A stretch of DNA of 64,000 bases, taken from assembly GCF_900102515.1 (NCBI RefSeq), contig NZ_FMVS01000020.1:1-64000 (forward strand), given 5' to 3'. The DNA comes from Butyrivibrio sp. INlla14. Lineage in GTDB: Bacteria > Bacillota > Clostridia > Lachnospirales > Lachnospiraceae. Position 1 is the stretch's first letter; every line of letters starts with the position of its first letter. A model generated the notes under the pieces. The model was not told the DNA's origin and did no database searches. It saw only the letters and a list, made by a program, of their open reading frames with translations. The position numbers and the translations under genes were made by a program. Below are positions 43,350 through 51,756 of the stretch, piece after piece.

Positions 43350-45156
43350 ATTAAATAAAGACAGTAAAGAAAAAGTTTCTACTCTCCACAAGATACGAAA
43401 AGTTGTAGCTCTTTTATTCTCGTCAGCATATAAAAAATACCCGGGATTTTTCATGTGGGAGAGCATAAAAGCAATTTCTCAGATCCTTCAACCCTTTGTG
43501 GCAATCCTGATCTCTCCTCTTATAGTTGATGAGATATTAGGCGATAGGGATTTAAGAAAACTTATAATTTTGGCAGCAAGCCTTATAATAGGTGAGTTTG
43601 TTATTTCGATGATTACCAGTCGCAGTAGCACTGTGCTAAGTAAATACCAGCAAAGACTGGATGACTATTTTGCAATACTCATGGGGAAACATTCCATGGA
43701 ACTTGATTATCAGCTGACAGAGGACAAAGAGGCCCTGGATCAGATTGAAAAGGCAAGAACAGGAATGAGCTGGTACTCAGGGGGCGTTTATGGCATCTCT
43801 GAAATTCTTTTTATGTTCATTACCAATATAGTCAGAGCTATTGGATTTGTCATTGTTATAGCGATGCATGCGCCGCTACTACTACTTCTTTTGGCTATAT
43901 ATTCACTTGTAAATCTGTACGTTGTATCCAAGCAGAACAAGATAGAAATTGAAGCCTTTGGAAAGCTATCAAAGGTAAACCGGCTCTTTGGCTATTTTGG
44001 CTGGGAAATAGTAGATACACGGTTTGGCAAGGATATTCGCCTTTATGATGCGCAGAAACTTATGCTTGATAGCTGGAAGAATAATACAGACAAGAGCAAT
44101 AAACACTGGAGATGGCAGGCATTAACCCAGCTTCCATATAGTATTGGCGTTGACGTAATATCAGCTATAAAAGGTGCTGCGGCATACTTTTATGTAGGTC
44201 TTTTGGCTATAAAGGGAGTTTATGGTATTGGTACCTTTGTGCAGCTTATCAGCACGGAAGCTGCTCTTAACGGAACTTTGAGCGGGCTTGTCTGGAACGT
44301 GACGGATATTATCAAGAATTGCAACTACGCCTATGAGTATGTTTTATTCATGGAATATCCTGAGGCTCTTCCCAAGGGAGAAAAAGATATTTCTAAAAAG
44401 CCTCATGAAATTGAATTCAGGCATGTTTCTTTTTCCTATCCAAAGACTGATAAAAAGATCCTGGATGACATCAACATTAAGATAAGATCAGGTGAACACT
44501 TGTCTATAGTTGGTTTAAACGGTGCCGGAAAAACTACCTTTATTAAGCTCCTCTGCAGGCTTTATGACCCAACGGAAGGTCAGATTTTAGTTGATGGAGT
44601 AGATATAAGAGATTACGATTACAGGCAGTATATGCAGCAGTTTGCGCCTGTATTCCAGGATTTTAAGCTTTTTTCTTTTCCTATAGATGAGAATATAGCT
44701 TTTGCCAATAAAGATAAGGGTAAGATTGATGAGTACATTGATCTGGTGGGACTAAAAGATAGGATTGATGAGCTTGAAAAAGGCACTCAAACTAATTTAT
44801 TCAAGTATTTTGATGAAAAGGGAATAGAGCCTTCTGGAGGTGAGCAGCAAAAGATTGCAATTGCAAGGGCTCTGTATAAGGACAGCCCAGTAGTTATCCT
44901 GGATGAGCCTACCTCTGCTCTTGATCCATTGGCAGAATATGAAGTTTACAAACAGTTCCATACCCTTGTGGGTGGTAAAACAGCCTTTTATATTTCCCAC
45001 AGGTTATCAAGCTGCAAATTCTGCGACAGGATAGCTGTTTTTTCTGAAGGGAAAATTGCTGAGTATGGCAGACATGATGAACTAATTAATATACCATCAG
45101 GTATATACGCAAAAATGTTTGAGGCTCAGGCAAAATACTACAGAGATGTTAGTTGA
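43342..45156 (+). CDS. ABC exporter half-transporter B (membrane plus ATPase)
   Basis: A 604-residue partner with the same order. Walker A is GLNGAGKTT, the signature is PSGGEQQKIAIARAL (Pro in place of the first Leu), and Walker B is [12 protein letters not shown]. The start is TTG 43342 with GGAGG nine bases upstream. A terminator follows at 45168. With its partner it forms a transcription unit of two genes. Confidence 0.83.
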   Translation: MAKLNKDSKEKVSTLHKIRKVVALLFSSAYKKYPGFFMWESIKAISQILQPFVAILISPLIVDEILGDRDLRKLIILAASLIIGEFVISMITSRSSTVLSKYQQRLDDYFAILMGKHSMELDYQLTEDKEALDQIEKARTGMSWYSGGVYGISEILFMFITNIVRAIGFVIVIAMHAPLLLLLLAIYSLVNLYVVSKQNKIEIEAFGKLSKVNRLFGYFGWEIVDTRFGKDIRLYDAQKLMLDSWKNNTDKSNKHWRWQALTQLPYSIGVDVISAIKGAAAYFYVGLLAIKGVYGIGTFVQLISTEAALNGTLSGLVWNVTDIIKNCNYAYEYVLFMEYPEALPKGEKDISKKPHEIEFRHVSFSYPKTDKKILDDINIKIRSGEHLSIVGLNGAGKTTFIKLLCRLYDPTEGQILVDGVDIRDYDYRQYMQQFAPVFQDFKLFSFPIDENIAFANKDKGKIDEYIDLVGLKDRIDELEKGTQTNLFKYFDEKGIEPSGGEQQKIAIARALYKDSPVVILDEPTSALDPLAEYEVYKQFHTLVGGKTAFYISHRLSSCKFCDRIAVFSEGKIAEYGRHDELINIPSGIYAKMFEAQAKYYRDVS

Positions 45157-45167
45157 GATAAGTAATT

Positions 45168-45215
45168 AAGTAGCGGGTGTTTTTTTTGAATAAAATGCAC
45201 CCGCTTACTTTTTTT
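45168..45215 (+). terminator. Terminator of the ABC exporter pair
   Basis: AAGTAGCGGGTG (45168-45179) pairs with CACCCGCTTACTT (45198-45210; one bulged base), followed by TTTTT. Confidence 0.8.
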
Positions 45216-45291
45216 CGTAAATAAACGCAATAATGGTAAAGCATATAGCAATATTTGGGAAGTCTATAAGATGCGCAATTGTTAGAATGAG

Positions 45292-45305
45292 TGTGCTCGA
45301 GCACA
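45292..45305. promoter_or_regulatory. 14-bp palindrome upstream of the GH43 gene
   Basis: TGTGCTCGAGCACA is a perfect palindrome 48 bp upstream of the start. It could be an operator for a LacI- or GntR-type regulator of the glycosidase, or a transcript hairpin. No -35/-10 pair of good quality was found near it. Confidence 0.4.
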
Positions 45306-45353
45306 GCTAGATTCTATTACACAACTATATGGAAGGAGATTCAAAAACAGGGA

Positions 45354-47558
45354 ATGAAAAAAACTAGATTAATTGTTGGGGCATTAATGGGAGCTCTGGT
45401 ATTTGGTTTATCTCCAATGAGCGTTAAGGCAGATAATCCAATCGTCCAGACAATTTACACAACAGATCCGGCACCGCTTGTTTATGGGGACACGGTGTAT
45501 GTTTATACCGGACATGATGAGGATGGTGCTGATTACTATGACATGAGGGATTGGCACTGCTATTCGACAAAAGATATGACCAACTGGACAGATCATGGAG
45601 TTGTTTGCTCGCTCGGCACATTTAGCTGGGCTAAGAGTGATGCCTGGGCTGGTCAGGTCATTGAAAGAAATGGAAAGTTTTATTACTATGTTCCCGTTAT
45701 TGCGAAAAGGGGCGGAAATTCTATAGGTGTAGCAGTATCAGATAGTCCTACGGGACCATTTAGAGATGCTATCGGAGGCCCACTTTGTCAGGGCTACAGC
45801 TTTATCGATCCTACTGTGTATATTGACGCAGATGGACAGGCTTATCTTTACTTTGGAAACGGATCACTTTACTATGTGAAGCTTAATTCAAATATGACCT
45901 CGTATTCAGGTGGAATCAACAAGGTAAGCGCTGGCTACAACAGCACATATGTTGAGGGACCATGGTTTTATAAGAGAGGAAATCTTTATTACATGCTATA
46001 TGCGGCAGGAGGTATTCCTGAGCATATTGCATATTCTACCAGCAATTCACCAACAGGCCCATGGACTTATAGAGGAGTCATCATGCCTACAGAGGGCAGA
46101 AGCTTTACTAACCATTGCGGAGTAGTAGACTTTAAGGGGCATTCATATTTCTTTTACCATAATGGTGCACTGCCGGGAGGAAGCGGATTCGCCCGCTCTG
46201 TTGCTGTAGAAGAGTTTAAGTATAACTACGATGGCACTTTCCCTACTATCAAGATGAGTACCGCAGGACCTAAGGCTATCGCAACTCTTAATCCTTATAA
46301 AAAGGTTGAGGCTGAGACTATCTGTAATTCATCAGGCGTTGAGACAGAAAGCTGCAAAGAAGGCACCATGAACGTTGGCTATATAGAAAATGGTGACTGG
46401 ATAAAGGTTGCAAATGTAGACTTTGGGAATGGCGCAAAATCTTTTGATGCCAGAGTAGCGTCTCCTTATGGTGGTGGCAAGATAGAGCTGCGTCTTGATG
46501 GGGTTAACGGTAAGCTGATTGGAACACTGGATGCTGGTCAGACAGGTGATTGGCAGAAGTATGCGACTAGAACCTGCGAGGTTAGCGGTGCAAGCGGAGT
46601 ACATGATTTATTCTTTGTATTTAAAGGAAATGGCGGATCTCTTTTAAACTTTAACTGCTGGCAGTTTACAGCAGCCGGTGGAAGTCAGCCATCTCCAGCA
46701 CCTGCGCCAAGCGAACAGAACATAAACAACAACTCAACTGCAATTATAAGTGATGGCTGGTATTATCTTAAGAACACAAATTCCCAGAAATACCTGACGG
46801 TTGAAGGAAATGCGTTTAATAACTGGACAAACGTATGCATCAGTAGCGGAACAGGCGCTGATGGACAGAAGTGGTATGTAACAAATACAAATGATGGATA
46901 TATTACCCTTACAAGCGCACTGGGCGATTATATGCTTGATATTTCCAATGGAAAAGATGAAGATGGCGCAAATATTGGTATTTATTATGGTTATTCAGGT
47001 GATGCTCAGAAGTTTGTGGTAAAGAATACCAAGACAAATGGAGTATATACTATCGCTACCAAGGCTTCTAACCAGGTCAGATATATAGATGTGTATCAGC
47101 ACAAAAAAGAAGACGGAGCAAATGTATGTCAGTGGCTATACTATGGAAATCCTAATCAGCAGTGGATTTTCGAACCTGTAAGCACTCAGCCCGAGCCTAC
47201 ACCAGAGCCAGAACCTTCACCGGAACCTACACCTACCCCTACTCCAGAGCCGGAACCAGTTGTAGTTACCACCGGGCTAGAGCTTGGATATACCATAAAT
47301 AGCTGGGGATCAGGATATCAGATAAGCTATAAGATTTCCAACAATACTGGGAATCCAGTTAACGGATGGACATTAAAGATCAGAAAAGATCAGGTTAATA
47401 TTGATTCCAGCTGGAATGTTAATATCGAGACTAGTGGTGATTATTATGTAATTACCCCAGTTGATTTTAACAAGTCTATCCCAAACGGCGCCAGCATTGA
47501 GTTTGGTTCTATCGGAGTTGGACAGATAGGTGATAGCTTTGAATACACGTTAGAATAA
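45354..47558 (+). CDS. Secreted GH43 enzyme with CBM6, ricin-type and CBM2-like modules
   Basis: A 734-residue secreted enzyme for plant cell-wall hemicellulose. Signal peptide residues 1-26. The GH43 domain (about 30-325) shows the catalytic set: Asp38 base, Asp152 in FIDPTV as helper and Glu201 in YVEGPW as acid. A CBM6 module (about 330-440) follows, then a ricin-type beta-trefoil (about 460-605) with QKW/QQW triads, a Pro-Glu-Thr linker, and a CBM2-like cellulose-binding module (about 640-734). The ATG 45354 is chosen for the signal peptide; the GGAAGGAG site lies 15 bases away, a little far. Likely arabinofuranosidase or xylosidase. Confidence 0.88.
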   Translation: MKKTRLIVGALMGALVFGLSPMSVKADNPIVQTIYTTDPAPLVYGDTVYVYTGHDEDGADYYDMRDWHCYSTKDMTNWTDHGVVCSLGTFSWAKSDAWAGQVIERNGKFYYYVPVIAKRGGNSIGVAVSDSPTGPFRDAIGGPLCQGYSFIDPTVYIDADGQAYLYFGNGSLYYVKLNSNMTSYSGGINKVSAGYNSTYVEGPWFYKRGNLYYMLYAAGGIPEHIAYSTSNSPTGPWTYRGVIMPTEGRSFTNHCGVVDFKGHSYFFYHNGALPGGSGFARSVAVEEFKYNYDGTFPTIKMSTAGPKAIATLNPYKKVEAETICNSSGVETESCKEGTMNVGYIENGDWIKVANVDFGNGAKSFDARVASPYGGGKIELRLDGVNGKLIGTLDAGQTGDWQKYATRTCEVSGASGVHDLFFVFKGNGGSLLNFNCWQFTAAGGSQPSPAPAPSEQNINNNSTAIISDGWYYLKNTNSQKYLTVEGNAFNNWTNVCISSGTGADGQKWYVTNTNDGYITLTSALGDYMLDISNGKDEDGANIGIYYGYSGDAQKFVVKNTKTNGVYTIATKASNQVRYIDVYQHKKEDGANVCQWLYYGNPNQQWIFEPVSTQPEPTPEPEPSPEPTPTPTPEPEPVVVTTGLELGYTINSWGSGYQISYKISNNTGNPVNGWTLKIRKDQVNIDSSWNVNIETSGDYYVITPVDFNKSIPNGASIEFGSIGVGQIGDSFEYTLE

Positions 47559-47597
47559 TCTAAAAAGCGCACCGCTATGGATGCGCACTTGTGTGAT

Positions 47598-47636
47598 AAG
47601 AAAGCATGTTGCAAGCAACATGCTTTCTTAAATTTT
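47598..47636. terminator. GH43 terminator
   Basis: AAGAAAGCATGTTGC (47598-47612) and GCAACATGCTTTCTT (47615-47629) are exact complements, followed by AAATTTT. A second inverted sequence with GCGCA/TGCGC at 47570-47590 may add a signal for the opposite strand. Confidence 0.7.
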
Positions 47637-47751
47637 ATTGGATTTTTGATGGGAGTTTGTGAGAAAATGGACAGTGAAATGATGATAGAAAGATAGTAAA
47701 TGGTCCGTTGACTCCGTCCCGGAACTATCCAAGGACCATAGAGGGAATACG

Positions 47752-48534
47752 ATGACTTCCAAAGATAGAGTGCTTGAATTATTAGAAAACAACAGGGAAA
47801 ACTATATTTCCGGAGAGGCCATGGCTGATAGCCTTGGCCTTTCTAGAAATGCTATATGGAAAGCCATAAATGAGCTTCGCAAGAAGGGATATGACATTGA
47901 GGCGGTCTCCAACAAGGGCTACAGGCTGGGGGATAGTAATGATATTGTTTCTGCCCAGGGAATTCTGGCAAGCCTTGATGCTGCGGGCTTTAAGCCTTCA
48001 ACTGACATGATCCACATTTATGATACCGTGGATTCTACCAACAAGGTGGCAAAAGAGATGGCTATAGCCGGAGCTTTGCACGGAACACTCGTAGTTGCAA
48101 GATCTCAGGATGGTGGTCGTGGCAGAAGAGATCACAGCTTTTTCTCTCCAGAGGGAGGAATCTATATGAGCCTGATCCTCTCTCCAGATAAGTTAAAGAG
48201 CCTTGAACCCGACGTTATAACAACAACTACAGGTAATGCAGTTAAAAATGCTTTAAAATCGCTCTGTAACATTGATGCAACCATAAAACCCATCAACGAC
48301 TTATTCATCGATGACAAAAAAATATGCGGAATCCTCACAGAGTCCGGCACAGAGTTTGATTCTGGACTTGTCCAGTGGATTGTAGTAGGAATCGGAATAA
48401 ACTTTGACTCAGATCTTTCCAAATTCCCATCTGACTTAAAGCCCAAGGTAGCTTCCCTCTACGCACCAGGACAAGCCCCCATCACCAAAAACAGGCTCAT
48501 CGCTGCCATCTACCAAGCCATCCTCGCCCGCTGA
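47752..48534 (+). CDS. birA: BirA biotin-protein ligase and repressor, C-terminally truncated
   Basis: A 260-residue bifunctional BirA. The N-terminal winged helix (residues about 1-60; ISGEAMADSLGLSRNAIWKAI) is the DNA-binding part. The central ligase domain has DGGRGRRDHSFFSPEGGIYMS and the KKICGILTES block. The protein ends at NRLIAAIYQAILAR, about 60 residues before the usual end of bifunctional BirA (about 325 in Bacillus), so the C-terminal SH3-like domain is missing. A palindromic element begins 12 bp after the stop. Upstream lies ATGGTCC/GGACCAT inverted sequence (47700-47739) that may regulate the gene. It may control bioY at 23154. Confidence 0.85.
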   Translation: MTSKDRVLELLENNRENYISGEAMADSLGLSRNAIWKAINELRKKGYDIEAVSNKGYRLGDSNDIVSAQGILASLDAAGFKPSTDMIHIYDTVDSTNKVAKEMAIAGALHGTLVVARSQDGGRGRRDHSFFSPEGGIYMSLILSPDKLKSLEPDVITTTTGNAVKNALKSLCNIDATIKPINDLFIDDKKICGILTESGTEFDSGLVQWIVVGIGINFDSDLSKFPSDLKPKVASLYAPGQAPITKNRLIAAIYQAILAR

Positions 48535-48545
48535 CACAACCAGCC

Positions 48546-49169
48546 GGGCAGGGGAAATTTGCTCGTTCAAAAAGATTTTTTGGCGGTTCTTTCGCTGGGA
48601 TTTAAGGCGTTCCCAAAGATGCCCCAAAATCCTACGAATTAAACTCAGCTCGTTCCAGAATCCTTTTGGCGGGTGGATTTGATACTTGCGAGCGTTATAA
48701 AGAAGTTCCATTTTCTAATGCTCCCAAAGCAGCCTTTCCCGCGCATGCGAAGCGTTGTCTGAAGCAGGACGGGAATAAACTGTATATATGGAAATGCCAT
48801 CTGGCGCGCTTGCGCCATAAAAAAATGCGAAATCAACTTCTTCAAGTTTACTTGAAAGATTGATTTCGCATTTTTTGTTAACGCCCGCTTTGCGGGCTAT
48901 GGCATTTCCTATTTTGATTTTTCTACCCGTCCTGCAAGTTTACGCTGCAGCATGCGCTTTAAAAGAAAGGCTGCGGGAGCATCTAAGAAAATGTGAACTT
49001 CTTTGTCGCGAGTAAGATCAAATCTCTTGCCAAAAGTAGGGATTCTGGAATCGAGCTTCGGACAGGTAATTCGTAAACAGGATTTTGGGACACTTTGGGA
49101 AAGCTCTTAAATCCAGCAGCTCCTTCTTACGCCAAAAAACTCTTTCTTGAACATCGCAAGGCCCTGCCC
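48546..49169. repeat. About 620-bp imperfect palindrome (large inverted repeat)
   Basis: The left arm (48546 to about 48805) and the reverse complement of the right arm (about 48895 to 49169) align over their length with scattered differences. Shared blocks include GGGCAGGG, TTTTTTGGCG, CCCAAAATCC, TCCAGAATCC, AAAGAAGTTC and GCAGGACGGG. The centre is a stack of hairpins, with AAATGCGAAATCAA (near 48823) pairing with TTGATTTCGCATTT. Weak ORFs in both arms are remnants or chance. It lies between the truncated birA and the helicase. It resembles a mobile or interspersed element but has no transposase. Confidence 0.75.
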
Positions 49170-49216
49170 TAGTGAAGCGATGGCGGTAATGTGCAGATTG
49201 TGGGTGCGAGTCTAAA

Positions 49217-51241
49217 TTAGCGGGTGAGGATGGCTAGTTGATTTGTTGCACGTGACATTGCTGTGTAGAGGCAGTGCTTGCCAAGCTCGGTGTCGGGGTA
49301 GGAGTCTGGGGTTAAGTCAGCAAGGATCACGTGGTCGAACTCCAGGCCCTTGGCATGCGCAAGTTCAATGAAGAAGGCACCACTCTTGGGAAGAGATTCG
49401 TGACCTTCTACCACTATGGGAGCGGCAGAGCCAAGCTTTTCTACAAGAGTGTCTATCTTGAACTGATTTCTGCAAATGATGGCAGTAAGACCTTCTTTGG
49501 CGCTATATTCTGCGATAAGGCCCTTTAATTCATCATAATATTCTGCATCGGAAGAGCATTTCTTTTCGTATACTGATTCTCCTGGCCTCTGGACAGAGGA
49601 TACCAGCATCTTGCGCTCAGGAGGAAGAAGAGAAGAAAACTTCTCCGTAATCTCAGGTGAACTTCTATAGCTGGTCATAAGCGGAAGCTCTACAAACTCT
49701 TTATTATTCTCAGCGGCCATTTCCTTAATTTCTTCAAATGTTACTGTCCCCTCGCGGATAGCCTGGAACTCATCCCCAAGTAGCATGAAGCGAGCATTTG
49801 GGAAGAATTTGCTAAAAATATACAACTGAGCCTTAGTATAATCCTGCACTTCATCAACCATTACATAACGCATGTTACGGTCACACATGCCGGAAATTTC
49901 CATCTTAGTGTAGAGCCATTCAGCAGCAGTAATGTGCGAATGACCAAGGATTCTCTGGGCAATGTGAGTTATGTTGATCCAGCCAAAGTGCTTTATCTGC
50001 CTGAGCGCTCCGCCAAAATCATTCTCAAGACGGTTATTTTCAGCCTTGTCTGAGCCGGCAACACTATCCGAGCTATCATCTATGTTATCATCTGCCAGAT
50101 TCTTTAAGTTATTTTTGGTTCTTTGTTCAAGCTCATCAGCACATATCTGGAACAGGCGAACACCCATAGGAAACTGCTTATAGCCATTAACTACAGATAG
50201 AACTTCATTTTTGGTCATTACAAGTTTCTCTTTTTGCCTGATATCGCAGAAATCCTCAGCCTCTGGAGTCAGCGTGGGAAGCATGTCGTGGATCTTTTGT
50301 AGATTTTCAGCTTCTGTATAATCGTACTCATTGTCAGTAAAAGGAACATGAGTCATATCAAGGAATTCTTCCCAGGTAAGAGTAAGAGGATTGGTCTCAC
50401 CCATGTCAGGCAGAACTTCATCAATATATTCCCTAAATACAGGATTTAGCGTCATCAGGCAGACCTGATCCGGGCGCAAAGTGTTTCTCTTTTGGTAAAA
50501 GAGATATGCAATTCGCTGAAGCAGTACAGAAGTCTTGCCGCTTCCGGCGATTCCATTTACTAAAAGTACAGGAACATCAGGGTAGCGGACCACTGTGTTC
50601 TGCTCCTTCTGAATAGTTGATGTGATGGCCTGCATCTTGTCTGAGTGGGCCTGAGATAAGGATCTAAGGAGCATAGGATCCTCTATGGCAATCTGTGTAT
50701 CAAAATATGAATTTAGCTTATCTTTATGAAGGTCAAACTGTCTGCGCATTTTTAAATCCACAGGAATTTGTCTGTCTTCTACAGTGTAATGGGTATGGCC
50801 CATTTCCTGATTATAGTAAACTTCGGCGATTGGGGATCTCCAGTCTATTATCATCTGATCATAGCTGTTTTCAGAGATAGAAGCGCGGCCTATATAGAAA
50901 CTCTCTGGAGTTTCTTCATCACTAAACTGAAGCTCAATCTTGGCAAAATAAGGAGACTCCAGGAGCTTATTAACAGTTGAAAGTCTCTTTCCAAGGGAGT
51001 TACTCTCTACATTGTAGGTGTCAATATAACGATTCCAAACCTCAATTTCAGTGAGAGTTTCCATTGTTGTTTCTATATCAGCGTAGTCAAAACGAATGTT
51101 GTCTCTTATATCATTTTTATCCTCAACGGCCTTTTCGTTAAGCTCAGAAATCTGGGACTCTAACTTATCCTTCATATCAAGTAGCTTTTTATAGGTCGAG
51201 CTTAAATGCTCTTGTTCTTTATTAAATATCTCTTTTTCCAT
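49217..51241 (-). CDS. HelD-like UvrD-family ATPase (RNA polymerase recycling factor type)
   Basis: A 674-residue superfamily 1 helicase-like protein. The N-terminal 60 residues form a charged coiled-coil arm. Walker A is GIAGSGKTS near residue 235 (QRIAY follows), motif II is VDEVQDY, the region near LLGDEFQAI is motif III, and the C-terminus reads AKGLEFDHVILAD and YTAMSRATNQL. The layout matches HelD of Firmicutes, which frees RNA polymerase from stalled complexes. The start ATG 51241 is preceded by GGTGAT; a GTG five codons earlier is less likely. It is divergent from the BlaI-like gene, with an extended -10 TATACT (51277-51282, minus). Confidence 0.85.
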   Translation of the reverse strand: MEKEIFNKEQEHLSSTYKKLLDMKDKLESQISELNEKAVEDKNDIRDNIRFDYADIETTMETLTEIEVWNRYIDTYNVESNSLGKRLSTVNKLLESPYFAKIELQFSDEETPESFYIGRASISENSYDQMIIDWRSPIAEVYYNQEMGHTHYTVEDRQIPVDLKMRRQFDLHKDKLNSYFDTQIAIEDPMLLRSLSQAHSDKMQAITSTIQKEQNTVVRYPDVPVLLVNGIAGSGKTSVLLQRIAYLFYQKRNTLRPDQVCLMTLNPVFREYIDEVLPDMGETNPLTLTWEEFLDMTHVPFTDNEYDYTEAENLQKIHDMLPTLTPEAEDFCDIRQKEKLVMTKNEVLSVVNGYKQFPMGVRLFQICADELEQRTKNNLKNLADDNIDDSSDSVAGSDKAENNRLENDFGGALRQIKHFGWINITHIAQRILGHSHITAAEWLYTKMEISGMCDRNMRYVMVDEVQDYTKAQLYIFSKFFPNARFMLLGDEFQAIREGTVTFEEIKEMAAENNKEFVELPLMTSYRSSPEITEKFSSLLPPERKMLVSSVQRPGESVYEKKCSSDAEYYDELKGLIAEYSAKEGLTAIICRNQFKIDTLVEKLGSAAPIVVEGHESLPKSGAFFIELAHAKGLEFDHVILADLTPDSYPDTELGKHCLYTAMSRATNQLAILTR

Positions 51242-51296
51242 AAAATCACCAATCACTTTCTCTTTTGTGTCTTATCAGTATAACATATTATGAGGG

Positions 51297-51357
51297 TTGA
51301 CAGATTGGTCTACAGGGTATAAACTAACAATACAAAGTCTATAATGAATAGACCAAT
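51297..51357 (+). promoter_or_regulatory. Promoter and operator region of the BlaI-like gene
   Basis: TTGACA (51297-51302) and TAAACT (51320-51325) are 17 bp apart; a TATAAT at 51340-51345 is a second -10 candidate. ATTGGTCTA (51304-51312) and TAGACCAAT (51349-51357) are inverted copies, and GTCTAT-AATGA-ATAGAC (51337-51353) is a palindrome over the TATAAT. The repeated GTCTA half-site is the natural candidate for binding of the repressor encoded next. Confidence 0.6.
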
Positions 51358-51371
51358 AAGAGGTAGAGATT

Positions 51372-51728
51372 ATGGCCGTAGAATTTGGCGAGGTCCAGAT
51401 GAAGTTTGCTGAACTCATCTGGGAGAAAGAGCCTGTGAGCTCAGGAGAATTGGTGAAGTTGTGCGCTGAGAGGTTTGAGTGGAAGAAGTCCACTACCTAC
51501 ACTGTTCTTAAAAAGCTATGTGAGAAGGGACTTTTTCAGAATATCGACGGTGTAGTAACTTCCAAGGTATCCAAGGAAGAGTTTTATACCAAAAAGAGTG
51601 AAGAATTTGTTGAAGAGGCCTTTGGTGGATCATTACCAGCTTTTTTGGCAGCATTTACTTCTCATCAGAAACTTTCCAAGAACGAGATAGACGCTATACG
51701 TAACATCATAGACAGGGCAAAAGAGTAA
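51372..51728 (+). CDS. BlaI/MecI/CopY-family transcriptional repressor
   Basis: A 118-residue winged-helix repressor. The pattern AELIWEKEPVSSGELVKLCAERFEWKKSTTYTVLKKLCEKGL-like fold covers residues about 12-55 (recognition helix near STTYTVL). The C-terminus is helical for dimerisation. In BlaI proteins, the cleavage by BlaR1 frees the operator. It is 28 bp before the BlaR1-like gene, and its promoter holds GTCTA half-sites. The signal it senses is unknown; no beta-lactamase lies beside it. Confidence 0.85.
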   Translation: MAVEFGEVQMKFAELIWEKEPVSSGELVKLCAERFEWKKSTTYTVLKKLCEKGLFQNIDGVVTSKVSKEEFYTKKSEEFVEEAFGGSLPAFLAAFTSHQKLSKNEIDAIRNIIDRAKE

Positions 51729-51756
51729 CACCTTCAGACGGGAAAAGGGTGACAGT

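Noticed and set aside
46700..47300. Pro/Glu/Thr repeats in the GH43 gene as a CRISPR-like array
   Set aside because: In-frame linker codons of varying sequence; there are no regular spacers. No CRISPR array was found anywhere in the window.
48666..48863. 65-codon frame in the palindrome, reading into its central hairpin
   Set aside because: No ribosome binding site; the opposite arm has only a related but broken frame, so it is more likely a feature of the repeat than a gene.
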